Shown: piece after piece, positions 23,700-36,560 of the stretch | Layout: each line of letters opens with the position of its first letter | Position numbering within the stretch: position 1 is the stretch's first letter | Origin: Lycorma delicatula | Taxonomy: Eukaryota > Arthropoda > Insecta > Hemiptera > Fulgoridae | Assembly (NCBI RefSeq): GCF_047948215.1 | Contig: NC_134465.1 | Coordinates: forward strand, 11,012,522 to 11,076,521 | Length of the DNA stretch: 64,000 nucleotides | Reading direction: 5' to 3' | The notes under the pieces: generated by a model | What the model was told of the DNA's origin: nothing | Seen by the model: only the letters and a program-made list of their open reading frames with translations | The model's database searches: none | Program-made: the position numbers and the translations under genes

Positions 23700-26600
23700 A
23701 CCAAAAACGACCCACCATCCATACGAATTCAATAAAACACAAAACATTCTCTAACACACCACACATTACAGAAGGAAACCATTTGTGCCAACTTCCCTCA
23801 AGAATTGAACTAAATCAGTTTATTGAAAATAATAAGCAATGACTAAACTAGTAGTAAGTTATAATTTCTAGGGTGTAAGCCTTAATACCACAAAATACCT
23901 AATACAAAATGATATTTAGGTAGATTTAAATTTTCCCATTGCAAACAAATAATAGCATTCACTAACCAAAAGCGATTCACTAATACACATAAAACATTAA
24001 ACAACTAAATCGGTTTATTGAAAATAAAAAGTAAACTTTTGTATTGAATATTGATCAACAACGGGAACAAAAATTACTTAGCTATTCCATCAACATATAT
24101 AAAATGGCTAAACTATTAATAAACTACTATAATTTGTAGAGTATAGGCCTATTATTTAATGACGATGTTTATCACTATAAACATCATCAGTACCAATACC
24201 CATTCATTACACAAGTGCATATAAAGATAACTCAAATGAAATATTTTGATAACCTCTATTCATTCATTTTATGACTCATTTGATGGAAAAGGAGTCTCAT
24301 AATTCAAATATAAACTATTTGTTTTTGAACTGTATAGTAGGAATAAATATTTTTAACGAAATTATTGTCTGAAATTAAACAAAATGAAAAAATGAATTTT
24401 TGCTATTTATGAAAATAGTTACACACACGTTGTATTGCGGAATACTTGGTTTCTGAATGAGCCTAATGTTATGAGAAAAGAGTAATAATATAAAGCCCTG
24501 CACAAAGACCGTCTGCCTTGTGCAACAAAGCTTTTATTTTCATCGTATGCACTGTACATACATTATGTTTATTTTTACTGTTAAAATATTTCATAAATAT
24601 ATTACTTTAAAACTTTTACACTTTTCTTTATTGAGTTATGTCATTTTAAAAAATTAATTTTTTTTTAAAGGAATTGTTGTATATTAATTGATTGTACATG
24701 GACACAGTTATCATTTTTTCTTAATAATTTAGAATAAACTGACATGCTGATAAGTAAATCTATTCATAAGGATGGATTTTAAAAAAAAGATTTAAAGAAT
24801 GCTTAGCAACTTACAAAGTTGCTAAATACGCTAAGTTACAAAAATTTTATCTGAAATGGTTTAAAAATTCTCAATTTATGAGAAGGAAGGGGGATTTGTT
24901 AAATCAAATGTGAAAAGAAGATCGAGTGGAAGGAGACCATCAATCAAAATTTTGGGATCACATGAAAGAAATTATGGCAAACATAAGGAATGAGAAGGCA
25001 GAACAAAAGATGTTGAGGTTAGAAAAGTGAAAAAAAGCCGGTAGATGGGTATGAACAGAGGAAATATAGATCGAATTAAGAATTTATACAAGGCAGTAAC
25101 AAAAAACAAACTTCCCTCTAGAAAATCTAATAATAAAATATTACTTAAAGGACAACAGACCTTAAAAGAAAAATCAGATACAACAAAATGAAACATTTAT
25201 CAGATCTGGTCAGCAAAAAAAACACATAATTAAAACGAATTACTTTAAACTCATAATTACTTATACAGAATAGAAAAAAACTGGCAATACTTTGCATGAC
25301 TTTCCTAGCTATGCTGATTACCATACAATACCTTGCTCAGCTTTTACATTGCAAAACTTTTCTGGCAGCACCAAAAAAGCTTTGCGATTGAGATAATTAA
25401 GTCTTATTTTTATTTTCATAATAAACTTTTAAATATAAGTAACAAAGTAATTCTGATTATTTTTTTTAATTTTGGGGCTCTAGTATCAACACGGCATTTT
25501 TATTGATTACGATTACCAAAATAAGATTTAATCTTACATTTCAAATAAAAAATATTTTCGATTTTGGGGGCTTTCGTAATCTACGGGACAGTAAAAGGTT
25601 ATCCTTAAAACGATTAATAAATTTAAAAAAAAGATTGTTTAAAAATATTTAAGAATAAAATATAACTTTTATGAAAGTAATGAAAAAAACTGCTTCTTAT
25701 TTTAGGTCTAGGGTATACTACAGAAGCCAAAACTATTTTAATTGCCCAAATTGACAAAAAAAAAAAGAAGAAGGCATTTATAATACAAATTAAGAGTTAG
25801 AATATTACATTTTTTAGATGTAGGATTGAAAATAAATTTTTTGTAAAAATATTCATATATAGATATGAATTAAATTTGCTTATTTTATTTACCTTATTAA
25901 ATTTGCTTAAGTAAAGTTTTCTCTAAATCTAACACTCCTTCCATGAAGGATAAAACAAAAACATATACATTTTCAAAAAAACCTTTCTGTGTAAGATCCA
26001 GGGTTTATAATTTTGGAAAATTATGTAAAAAAATGCAATTTTTTTTTTTTAAATATCAAAACTGAATGGAAACAGCAAAAAACATATATTTCAATTTCAA
26101 TTGGTGGGAATTGATTTTCTGAAAAAAAAAACATTTTTTTTATTATTTACACATGCAATGTAGTAACAAATTTGCTAAAGTAATCTATTTCTGAAGTGGC
26201 TCGGAAGAAAATTGTATTTTTTTGCAATATCCGCAACCCTGAAAAAATTCTGTAAATAAATTAATATGGTCATTGCCCCGTGTGAAGAAATATTCAAACC
26301 AAATTCTAACAAAACTGGTTTGATCAATGTTGAAATATAAGGCTAAAAGCAGTGTTACACATACATATACATATACACACGTATATATTTTTTTGGACTA
26401 AATGAACTAGTTGGACTGTAACACATAAAGATTTTCAAAAACCCGATTCCCCATTTTTGATATGACCACCTACATAATTTCCCCTTTCAAATAACTATTC
26501 TAGGTAAATCAGTTGGGAAGTAGTAAACACAGAACAGTAATGTTCTGTGTTTACTGCTTTGGCAACAGGATGCCAAATTTAAATAAAATTCTCTCTTGTA

Positions 26601-26940
26601 ATATTTGTATTTCAATAATTAAACAAATTTTGTTGTACGACTATATTTAAAATATTTAAACGGTATTGTATATTGTTTTTTAATGTAATGTTTTATAAAT
26701 CTAATCCTCTTATGCTTAAAAATAAAATCCAGCACAATTAGTAAAATTAGTGTAACTATTCTGTAGTCAGTTAGCTTGTAGAGTGAAGAATAAACAAACA
26801 TTGCATTTGTGTTAGATTTCATCATGTTTCTGCCGAGTCGCTTCCCTTATATCAGTGCTGATTCAGAACAAGGCTGTATCTATATACAACACAATAATCA
26901 TAACTGATATTAGTCATCATATAATTAGTCGGTCATATAG
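23700..26940. other. Intronic AT-rich sequence; one perfect fold-back
   Basis: No conserved coding block was recognised. At 26522-26555 there is a perfect hairpin with 15-bp arms (agtaaacacagaaca) and a 4-base loop. Around 24780-25230 a plus-strand stretch has longer lysine-rich frames that resemble nothing I can name. Confidence 0.4.
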
Positions 26941-26941
26941 T

Positions 26942-27113
26942 ACTCGTGTAATCAAATATTTATAATATTATGCCTTTCAGTTTATTAAAATCATTGATCT
27001 TTTCGTATGATTACTCGTTTTATATGCACTCGTGTAATCAAATATTTATAATATTATGCCTTTCAGTTTATTAAAATCATTGATCTTTTCGTATGATTAC
27101 TCGTTTTATATGC
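26942..27113. repeat. Perfect tandem duplication of an 86-bp unit
   Basis: 26942-27027 (actcgtgtaatcaaatattt...) is repeated without difference at 27028-27113. It lies about 130 bases from the 27245-27293 AP3D1-like exon, in the downstream intron. Complete identity implies a very recent event or an assembly artefact. Confidence 0.93.
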
Positions 27114-27244
27114 ATCAGGATTTACAGGAGATGCTTCTGAATCGGCCACCTGAACATCTGAATGTGCAGTTTGTTGACTTCAACTTATAAGCTAACTGAA
27201 TAAGATATAATTAGTAAAACAAAAAAATAATAAATATAACTTAC

Positions 27245-27293
27245 AATTTTGATCAGAATCTTCAATAAGAATCCTTAATTTTTGAACACATAA
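27245..27293 (-). pseudogene. AP3D1: AP3D1-like exon (LCVQKLRILIEDSDQN)
   Basis: The 49-base exon encodes LCVQKLRILIEDSDQN, identical to the human segment over its length. The acceptor is TTTTTTCAG and the donor AATT|GTAAGT. It leaves a single T, which pairs with TA at the start of the 20405-20551 exon to make leucine. There is no disablement. The intron before it is about 9.6 kb. Confidence 0.88.
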
Positions 27294-27299
27294 CTGAAA

Positions 27300-30200
27300 A
27301 AAGAAAAAATGCCATAATACACTTCCAAAAGAATGAAATGATCAGTACAAATATGTAATATTATAGTTTCAAACAGAAAATGAAGTGTAAAATTTAAAAA
27401 AAAAAATCATCTACACGAACTACCTTAACTAAAGAAGAAAAAGAATCAATATTAATTTTTTACATTACGGAAATTAACAGTTAAAGAACAAAAATAATAC
27501 AACTATTAAAATTATGGATTATATACCAAATTAGATATACTAATATCAAACTAATCACAAGACAAAAAATTATAGTAACCACAGATTAACAAAGTAATAC
27601 AGTATTATTAATGATTTACATTTTACTAAAAAACTTAAGAAAATATAAAAGAAAAAACAGCTCAACAAAAATAAAATAATAAACAGCTTTTTTAACATAT
27701 TATTAACTTAAATCTTTAAAACTATATTAATATATACAGAAATACTTATAAAAATTAATTTTCAAGTTTTTTTTTTTTACTATAAAAAAGTGAATAGTAC
27801 TACTAGGCAGTAAATCAAAATACATATTGTAGTAAGACAGATAAAACAGACCTGAATAACTGATTCCTACTAAAGAAGAAAGCAGTAGAAAATATAATAA
27901 TGGGAGGAATCAAGAAAGGGACTAAAAGGAACCCTTTTAGTAAAGCTAACAGGTCCATTATCAATCGACCTTTGTAATACTACTTATAAACACACCTTAA
28001 CAGATGTTCCGTGAGATGAGTTACTGGACCCAGAATAGGAATGCATAAGAAAGTGAAAGGGTCAATCGTTCTCACACTCAACCGAGGTCTGGTCCTGCGG
28101 GTCAAGAGGGTAGGAGTGTAAATACCCCAGGGAAGATGAGTTGAAATCAGTTCTGCGAGAGAGTTCTAAACGAGGATTTATTATGCAAGTTTGAAGCAAG
28201 AGTAATCTGCAAGGACGGTGAAGGAGCGAATTTCTAGTGCGTACAAGTTCAACGCAATTAAGGTGACATCACAAGTAATTCCAGTACATGAAAACAAGAA
28301 ACGGTTCAGTGAGTTACAGTTAAGAATATAAGCGAAAGAGATAATGTACTAAATTTCATTCATAAATTGGTAGTGTTTGTTTGGCAGTGAAAGAATTTTA
28401 TACTTGTATTATCTATTGTGGTTACAAGATTAGTGATTAAAAGTATTAAAATTAGCGGTCATACTAATGTCTTATGTCAATGGGACTGAATTCTGGTTTT
28501 CAATATTTAACTACCTGGCGATTCCTTTAATTTCTGTTTTGTATGTAATCTCTGTTTATTATTATCGTTATATGTTAGAAATAGTAACAATTACCAAAAT
28601 GAATCGTAATTTTCAGTTACATTTTAACTACAAGAAAAATCTAAGTTTAATATTTTATACTATTTTGAAATAGTACAAAAAGTAAATGAATAATAATTTG
28701 ATTTAGAGCTGGATAAAAATCATTTTAGTAGGTGTATCACGTAAAAGAGAATTTACTACATCTCTAGCTCAATTATGCGAAAAATCATTAACATAAAAAA
28801 GAACTAATCATTCTTAGCAGAAAAAATACTGCATCAGAAAAACAAATCAACAGATCTGTCAGCAAAATTATTTAAATGGATAACTGCAAAAATGAATGTA
28901 GAAACATTAATGATAAATTATAACATAACAAACCGAACGAGTAGTATCACATTTTTTCTATGTTTAATTTATATTGTAATCTTTTGAATTCAGTTTTTTA
29001 TATCATGAAAAAGCAAATTTTCATAGATTATTCTAAGAAAATTTGAGGAATCCTGTTAAGAAATTCTGATTTAAAATTACATTTTCATGCTGATTTAATA
29101 AAACATCTATATGAGCGACTCAAGAAGATTTCTTAACGCAGTTTTCAACTTATAAATTCAATTTCTATAAACATTTCTTAATTATTTACAAAACATATAA
29201 CAAAATCATCTTACAAATTATAGATAATGTTATTTTTATGTCTATATAATATAAATTTTCAATAAATAAGAGAGGTTTACACACAATAATGTTAGAAATA
29301 GACCCTTAAACAAAATTAAAGTGAAAATCACCCTAAAATCTAAGGATTAAAATAGTACTAAGCATAATCTTTTAAATAAAGCAGTAATAAAATTTTAAAA
29401 AACTATTGTATTAAAGGAAAGAAATATTACATTTTTTCTTTTAATGGGAGACAAGATCAGGCAAACTCAGTAAATTAAAATTTAGTAGATTAAATAAGCA
29501 TTACTTTTTCCATTCATCAGAAAATTTTACAATTATTGAATAATTTCAATTAAGTAATATGCAAATTTATGTTAATGATTAAATTATAATAGGAAACAGA
29601 AAAAAAAATTGTTTACAAAAGGGACAAAAAACATTAAAATTAAATTAATCCAATTTCAATTAAATTAAATCAATAAGTATGTTATTCAGTTATGGGAGGT
29701 AAGCTATTCAAGTACATCAATAACTACCTATTATATCTTCTTTTATTCATTGGAAACAATTACAGTTTTAATTGATGATAACATGCTTAAAAGATTGGCT
29801 ATCTTTATAGAGCAAGAGAAAGTATCTGAAGTGTCTTGAAGTGGATAATAATCTTTATTTAATGATAACTTGTGACTTTTCTTTTAGTATATATTAAAAT
29901 TACGGATTTAACAGAAGTTTTATTTTTTTAAGAGAGTATTAATAAAATGTCACATGTATAGAGGGAGACAGGATAAAAAAAATTATCCTTATAATTTTAA
30001 ATGAATTAAAATCCATTTAAAATAAAAATTACATTCTCTTTTTATTTTATGAATTTACTTCAGAAGCCTGGTACTTATATGATAAACAAAAAAATCTCAT
30101 ATAAAGATATCAATCAAGCAAGGTTAATATATCTGAACTGGAATGATTCACCATTTCAGAATGAAATGCAGAGTCATTACTACCATTCTGCTGCAGAGAT

Positions 30201-31500
30201 AACTGGAATATAAAACCGTAATCTCATTAACGTTTAATTTAATTCATTCATAACAATGTATAAATGATGCGTTACATCTTTTAATAAAAATTAAAAGTTT
30301 TTTAAAAATTACACGACTTAGAAATCTTAGTCAATAGCGAACATAGTCATTACCATTATTGCAACAGTTAGCAAATATCTACAACATGGAAAAAAAGACA
30401 AATACTAGTTTCAAACGTAGATCTAAGAATTAAAAAAAAATTGCTCCAAATATTTGTGTGCCATGATGTGCTTTATCATAGTGAAATGCAGACAACATTT
30501 ATCACAGTGAAAGAGAAAGAAAAAAAAATAGAAGTCTTTGAAATGTAATGCTGTAAGATATTAAATATTAACTGGGTCGATAAAATTTGAAATGATGAGG
30601 TCTTCAGAAGAGAAATTGAAAATCACTTATACTACAGAAGAAAAGAAATCTATAGTAGAATCTTATAAAGAGATGACGTGTGTTGATAGGTCGTGAATTA
30701 AAACATACTGATTTCATTAATTTGATGGTAAAGGGTTCCATAAAAAGTAAAAACTAAACAGGAACACAAAGACTGGAATATGTAAACTAACTGAAAATAT
30801 AGGATATAGGAAATTCATTGAAGTTAAAAAAAATTAGTACAAAATAGAAAGGTATGGAGAATAGCCTAAACCAAGACTAACAACAAGAAAACTAATTTCT
30901 TGTCACGTTCAAAGAAATTAAACCGATAGAGAAAGTAGACTACTCGCACATAACCACACAAGTTGACAAATTCATTAGCTGTATCGAGTAATTCTAAATT
31001 AGTAAGAAAATATATTTTGTGTGTACAACAAAAAGCTCTACGAGATAAAACACTTTATTATTCAGGCTAAACCTATTTGAAATTTAATCCTAGAATGTAA
31101 AAATAACAATTTATAATAAAGAAGAACAAGATTTCATTATGAACTCATTATCCTGGTGAGCCTTAATGCTAACATATCTATCAGAATGTAATTTTAGAAA
31201 AGCCATTAAAGTTAAAATTAAGTTTTAAAATTAAGCCATTAAATTTTTAGAAAAGTTTAAAGAAGAATATTACGTGTGGAAAATAAGTCCCGCATCATAT
31301 ATTATACTAATAAAAGATTTAAGCATATCACTAACTTGGAAGAAATTTTTTTCAAATGATAAACATTTCAATTAATTTTAAAGTAATAAAAGTCCAACAA
31401 TTATAAGAAAACAAAAACAAAAAACAATGAAAAACCAACATCTTAGTAAATGATAAATTTTACCGACTATGAACAGAAGACGCTATTCCAAAACTGTTAC
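27300..31500. other. AT-rich intron with an unassigned GC-richer block near 27900-28330
   Basis: Most of this stretch is AT-rich and featureless. From about 27900 to 28330 base composition rises clearly (for example ctggtcctgcgggtcaagag near 28090), and it is followed by a plus-strand 68-codon frame at 28467-28673 with hydrophobic segments. I found no motif in either. It could be a retroelement untranslated region or end, but I cannot support that. Confidence 0.4.
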
Positions 31501-31640
31501 TGATTATCAATTGAAAATAAAGCAACTGCCTCAGCAACACAGTGGGTACGCAGCATCTGTCTATTAACCATCTGTCTAGTATCATCTAATCAGTTGAGTG
31601 CTGATAAAAGATCAGTTGAAAGAAACTGACATTCTCCCCC
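31501..31640 (-). pseudogene. Unidentified exon-like block with one in-frame TGA
   Basis: Between an acceptor-like TTGGCAG and a donor-like CA|GTAACA, the minus strand has a 140-base segment reading GGECQFLSTDLLSALN, a TGA at 31590-31592, then LDDTRQMVNRQMLRTHCVAE and AVALFSIDN. The composition (charged, alternating helix-like, no low complexity) is unlike the surrounding noncoding DNA, and the frame is closed by only one stop, which a single change from an Arg codon CGA would explain. I do not recognise the protein. It is not part of AP-3 delta. No partner exons were found. Confidence 0.45.
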
Positions 31641-32159
31641 TGCCAATTGTAAGATTTGTCATATGATTTAATTTTTACAATGAGAACAAAATGAAATTAA
31701 ATTCCACTAATGACAAAATTATGATACAGATTCAAACTGTGAGCATGAAAACAGCAAGGAATAGTCTAAATAATGGATCTATATTCATACATATAACAAG
31801 CCAACAAAAATTCAATCTGGCCCTCAAATACTGTAAAAGCTGATATCACAAGATGATAAGTGCCTGAATGTATGTGGTAACTACGTAGAAAAAAATCTAA
31901 TTATATATTTTATTCAATTGTGGATAGTTCTTGTACTGGGTAAGCAACTTAAATCCAAACTGAGCTACGTTGAACTGAACTTATTTGAGTGTCGTTTTTA
32001 ACAATTCTATGTTCACTGCTGCTAGTAATGCCACTATTGGTTGTATATGTTATTACGCTAGTCTATTGCTGTAAGTTGTAGACAGTTCGGTATAGTTTCA
32101 TTGTCTGCAGATGTTATTTTTCTAAAAAGCCTTTTTGATTGAGGAAAGGGTGACTATTA

Positions 32160-32495
32160 GTGTAAGTTTATGTGCGTTCTGGATCCTTTCAAGATTGAAA
32201 CGCATCAAATAATCATGGAAAAATTTCTGAATGCCAGCATCCCAGAAAAGAGTAGCGTACACAAATTAATTAAAAAGTGTCACATGATGAGGTTGGTTTC
32301 AAATGCAAAAATTAAATAGGCAACCTTTTGTCAAGACTCTAAAATCCATTGCCGATAATATTCAAAGAATAATTTCTGCCAGTCTGAAAAAATCGAAACG
32401 TAAGTTGTCACACGTAGTGTAAAACAAACATCTTGCTGTAAAATTCTTTGATTTAAATTAGAAATTTATCAAATAGCAACTGTGTAATAACGTAA
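32160..32495 (+). mobile_element. N-terminal fragment of an IS630-like transposase
   Basis: The plus strand reads EKFLNASIPEKSSVHKLIKK, then after frame changes INRQPFVKTLKSIADNIQRI and ISASLKKSKRKLSH. This resembles the helix-turn-helix linker region of insect IS630/Tc1-like transposases. A hAT-type element is inserted right after it, and a possible continuation (YCKGLFKNIDWQIDPDAVFL) is seen just past that element. Confidence 0.45.
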
Positions 32496-32507
32496 GACAG
32501 TAGTTTC

Positions 32508-34276
32508 CAAACTACAGCCTGTGGGCCAATACTGGCCTGTAAGTATCACCAATCCAGCCCACAGACATGCCTGGTATCTTGTAAAATTTACAATGTAAGT
32601 AAATCATACAAAATAATAATCAATGTGTTTATTTAACAACCGATTAAGAAACACAGTAACTGACGTACATAATGAAACTGAACATATTTTAACTAACTAA
32701 TGATATGAGATCTAAAAACTTACAATCAGTGACATAAATAGGTAATTCACACAACGAAATTAAACATTAAATGATTAATGAAATTTATGTAGCTGTAACT
32801 TTCCACTGACAATTGTTTGCAGTTGTGTATCAAGTTTACTAGTCACTGCTTATGTCATCAATACTATACATTTAGCATGGTCGTAAGTAGTTGTAACAAT
32901 ATGTAACATATTGTTACATATATCTCCACCGCAATATGTAACATATTGCAGCAGATATCCGCAATGCTATCTCCGCTGCAATGAAATGTCCTTGACACTT
33001 GCCCATAAGTACCAACCGAAATTGCATACAGACCTCAGTCCACCCCCATGCACTGCACCATAGATATCTTACTCGCCGGCTAGACCCGAAACAAAAATTT
33101 ACGCCTATTCAAAACTACAGAATGTTGGTATAACGAGCTAGCTAGATTTTGGCCCTTAGAGTGCGGAGGTACTCTACATAAGGAAAGGTCCCAGAAAAGA
33201 GTTGGAACTGAAGGTAACAGAGAAAGCGGAAGCATCTGGGACTGTTAGAAAGATGATGCAAGAGAGTTAAGCGAAGACAAGGTAACCAGTAGGGTGAAGC
33301 CTTCTAAGATGTCCGCCATTAGTATTAGGGGTGTCTGTCAGGACACGGAAGCAAAAGAAATTATTGACTGTATTAGTGCTGCGTCTCAAACCCAGCTGCA
33401 CGCCTTTAATTGTATCGAAGAGGGCTGCTTTTGGGCAGACCTGGAATGTGGTTTTGCATGTGGAAAAGGTGGCTGCGAGGAGGTGCTGCACTCATAAAGA
33501 GTTTCAGGTCGGGGTCCATTCTAGGACGGAGGTGTGAGCAGAGGAAGCCAGGTGCTTCAAATGTTGGGGTAGTGCCCTTCTTCAACTGCAGTGAAGAAGG
33601 GCACCAGGCTAAGGATAGTCAAAGTGCAAGTTAATGCCTGGTATGCAGAGATTTAGGTCATACAAGGTTTGTAAGAAGATTGGCTGTGTGCCTAAGGGAG
33701 GGCCTCCAAAGAATGAACATAATACAGAATGAATATAACTCAACACTTGTATTGAGGGGTTATCTTGCATGTTTCGTATTGTAACTGCGTTATCCGTCAG
33801 CGTGTTACTTCGTGATGTGTCGTGTTGTTTTTCGTGTTTATGTTTGTTTTTAGTTTTGTTATCATTTTTAATTCACAGCTATATAGCCAATAGGATTGCA
33901 TTGTTAGTGTAAGGCTTCTGCTGTAATAGTAATTTGAAAAAAAAGAAGATTTGTGTTGTAGTGTTATGTCATTGAGTCATGTTGTGTCATATCAGTGTTA
34001 CATTTCTTCGTGTTTCTGTTTTACATGGTTTGATCTCTCATTAAAGTTAAGAGTGAACCAGTTTTGGAGCCTGCCCACCCTGATGTTATGCCTAATAGTA
34101 GTTTAAGGTGTACTGCTTACAGGGGAGGTGGTTTTAGTCGGTAGTCTGCTAGTGGCGGTCGGATAAGACCATCAGCAGGAGTCAAACACTGTGTATAAAT
34201 GCATTTCCACAGCCTAAAAAAAAAAAATGTGGAGGAGTTAGTGTGGCCCTTAGGTTAAAAAATTTGGAAACCCGTG
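32508..34276. mobile_element. hAT-like element with terminal inverted repeats
   Basis: The left end cagtagtttccaaactacag and the right end, read on the minus strand as cacgggtttccaaattttt, share a tttccaaa core followed by a gggcc block, the pattern of hAT ends (CAGNGGTTYCCAAA). The flanking octamers acgtaaga (32500-32507) and acttaatt (34277-34284) agree at five of eight positions, consistent with a worn 8-bp duplication. No transposase is visible; the interior is partly filled by a non-LTR insertion. Two near-identical odd palindromes sit at 32893-32917 and 32931-32949. Confidence 0.6.
33120..34227 (+). mobile_element. Internally deleted non-LTR retrotransposon with Gag-like ORF1 remnant
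   Basis: Overlapping short frames at 33290-33700 encode a Gag-like protein ending in CCHC zinc knuckles. One starts CFKCW; its remainder, EEGHQAKDS, appears after a frame change; then CLVCRDLGHT follows. The usual endonuclease and reverse transcriptase are missing. A T-rich untranslated region leads to a 3' end with 13 A at 34215-34227. It sits inside the hAT-like element. A 33-bp perfect hairpin (33572-33604) interrupts the first knuckle. Confidence 0.6.
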
Positions 34277-34284
34277 ACTTAATT

Positions 34285-35800
34285 GAAACATCTCGATTAT
34301 TGCAAAGGGCTTTTCAAAAACATTGATTGGCAGATAGACCTGATGCTGTATTTCTTGTCATATCAGGTTTCTATCATTTTTTTTTTGTTTTTGATAAGCC
34401 CTCTCTGGTTCAGCAATTAAGCATACGCAGTCACCATAGGGTGCCATGGCAGCAGTCTCTGCCCTCCCTGTCTACTCCTCAATAGGAGTTCACCCGAACG
34501 AGCATTTCACCCGAATTTTGAATCGGCTGACTCTCGATATGATCACTCAAACACAATAGTGCATTGCTGTTCAGAGTTCTCGCATTAAAAATGTTTTGTA
34601 AAAATATGTAAACTTTTGCTAATGTAAATACAGAATTTAATGTAATTTAAGTTTTCATTTTTCATTTCATTCATAAAATGTTATATGTTACAACTGTATT
34701 GATTCTTTAGTGGTTTTAAGTTGCTCACCCAGTATTCTCCTGTTCATGATAATCTCATGATATTATCCCAAGATAATATAGACATTAAGTGGAGAGGTCC
34801 TGAGTGATCTAATACTAGATAGACTTTTTGTTATTTTTTAATCAGAGGTAAAACCCATTATGTAAAAATCCAGTAATAATTTTATTTATATGACATAACT
34901 ATGAACTTAAATTCTACTACTACACAATATACTGCACCACTCTACACAACAATCCTGATCTGTTCCAATTTTTAGAAGTAACATCTTTATTGACGCTGTT
35001 AAGTTAAAAAAGGTAATATTTAAAAATTAAACAAATGCCACTCAACCATATTAAAAAAAAGTATAGTGTCATCATATATAATTACCAGTTTATGTGTCTG
35101 AATAAGAAGAATACATTTAAGTCATGAGAAAGTCAAAACTTGACATAATGCTGCTACCACCAAAATTAAAAAAATTTGAGGTTTTCCATTTAATACCACA
35201 AAGTAAGATATACCCAAAACACAACATTCATTTCTTACTCAAAACAATTCAAGAGTATAAGAGCAGTACAATTACATACAATTTGAAGGTATACTTTTAC
35301 TTCTCTATATCAAATAGTGAACAGTTTAAAAAAAAATTACTCCTTTGCACACGCAAAAGCAGAGATCTATAAAACAATTTAGTTTACCAATTACATAAAT
35401 AGTTCAGTGACTTAGAAATAAAATAATTTGTTAGTAAAAGCAAATATTTTAATGTATGCAACAATTACCTAGAAATTGTTCATTTATCTTGAAAAAATAT
35501 TAACACATACAAAACATTTTTACTTCATACAATTTAAAACCATAAGTTTTATTTTTTTAAACTGCCTCCAGCCAAATTAAAATTCTCATCACAAATTATC
35601 ACATAACTTTTGAACTGTATCATCCTAAAATTTTTTTACCTGTAATCTTATCTACCCTTTAACAATGAATTCCAAGTGCTCATCCTCATAATCATCAAAG
35701 CACTGGTTACAAGACGCTTCTTAATCTTTTAAGAGTTCGTAATCACTAAATAATAAATCACAGCTTTATGAAGGATGTCAAATAATTCAAACTTGAATTA
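34285..35800. other. Mostly unassigned sequence
   Basis: 34285-34430 may continue the IS630-like transposase broken by the hAT insertion (weak similarity only). The remainder to 35800 is AT-rich with short frames that show no motif. Confidence 0.35.
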
Positions 35801-35819
35801 TTATACCAAAGTTCAAGTT

Positions 35820-36560
35820 TATCTGGCAGCAACTAAGCGTGCACTTTTATGCAAGAAAATGATACCCTAGTTCAATGTGGTGTTATGCTTGTTTTGAATC
35901 GCCCTATCTTTTTTTTTTTTGTATATATCTCATAGCACAATTCCAAACTAGGTACACACCCATGAATCAACCGTTCACCCTCTTAGTCCCAAATTGCCAT
36001 AATTTGTCTGTCTGAGAGGTTCATTTGCTTCTTTGATATTTTTGGTGAAAGAGAATAAAAACTTATCCAGGAAAGCATCACCTTAGTGTTGTAATCCTAA
36101 AGAAAGGTCAATAACAATCTTTTCCACTGTCTTTATGTCGCACAAGAATTTTAGATCCCACCAGGCACAAAACACTCGTCTATCATTACTGAGGGGGAAC
36201 TTTATGAATCGATCAAGAGTTCTAAGGAAATCAATCATAAAATTGAATTGCATTAATCTAAATCCACACTGTTGGGCTGAACCAATTCATTATTTATGAC
36301 TATCAGCCACCTGCTTCTCATCATAGACATTGGTCTGGCCATTTCTAAATACAATTAATGAACAGTTGCCTCCCGCTATCTTCAATCATGCATTCTCACC
36401 ACCGTAAACTTTGCAAAATTGATAATGAATTTTTTTAAGTTTCGGGTTAACAGTTTCTTGTTACATAGTGTAGTGAACAGCTGGCAAGATTCTTAGTTGC
36501 AGTACACTTGTACAATGTGCAGAGTTCCACCAAACTCCAGCACTAAAACTGCATCATTAA
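35820..36560 (-). mobile_element. Decayed mariner-like transposon fragment
   Basis: On the minus strand, across several frame changes, pieces such as NGQTNVYDEKQVADS, INNELVQ, and a region corresponding to RWVPK...FLDKIVTGDE (here CAWWDLKFL and AFLDKFLFS) follow the order of a mariner transposase N-terminal half and first catalytic motif. The match is weak and piecewise, and the element is clearly dead. It is in the intron just downstream of... (on the minus strand) the 36892-36941 exon. Confidence 0.4.

Noticed and set aside
27115..27190. Minus-strand stretch SQQTAHSDVQVADSEASPVN as a possible exon
   Set aside because: There is no acceptor in the right place, a stop directly precedes it, and its far end overlaps the 86-bp tandem repeat.
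28467..28673. 68-codon hydrophobic plus-strand frame as a membrane protein gene
   Set aside because: No similarity, no splice context, and such AT-rich hydrophobic frames arise by chance.
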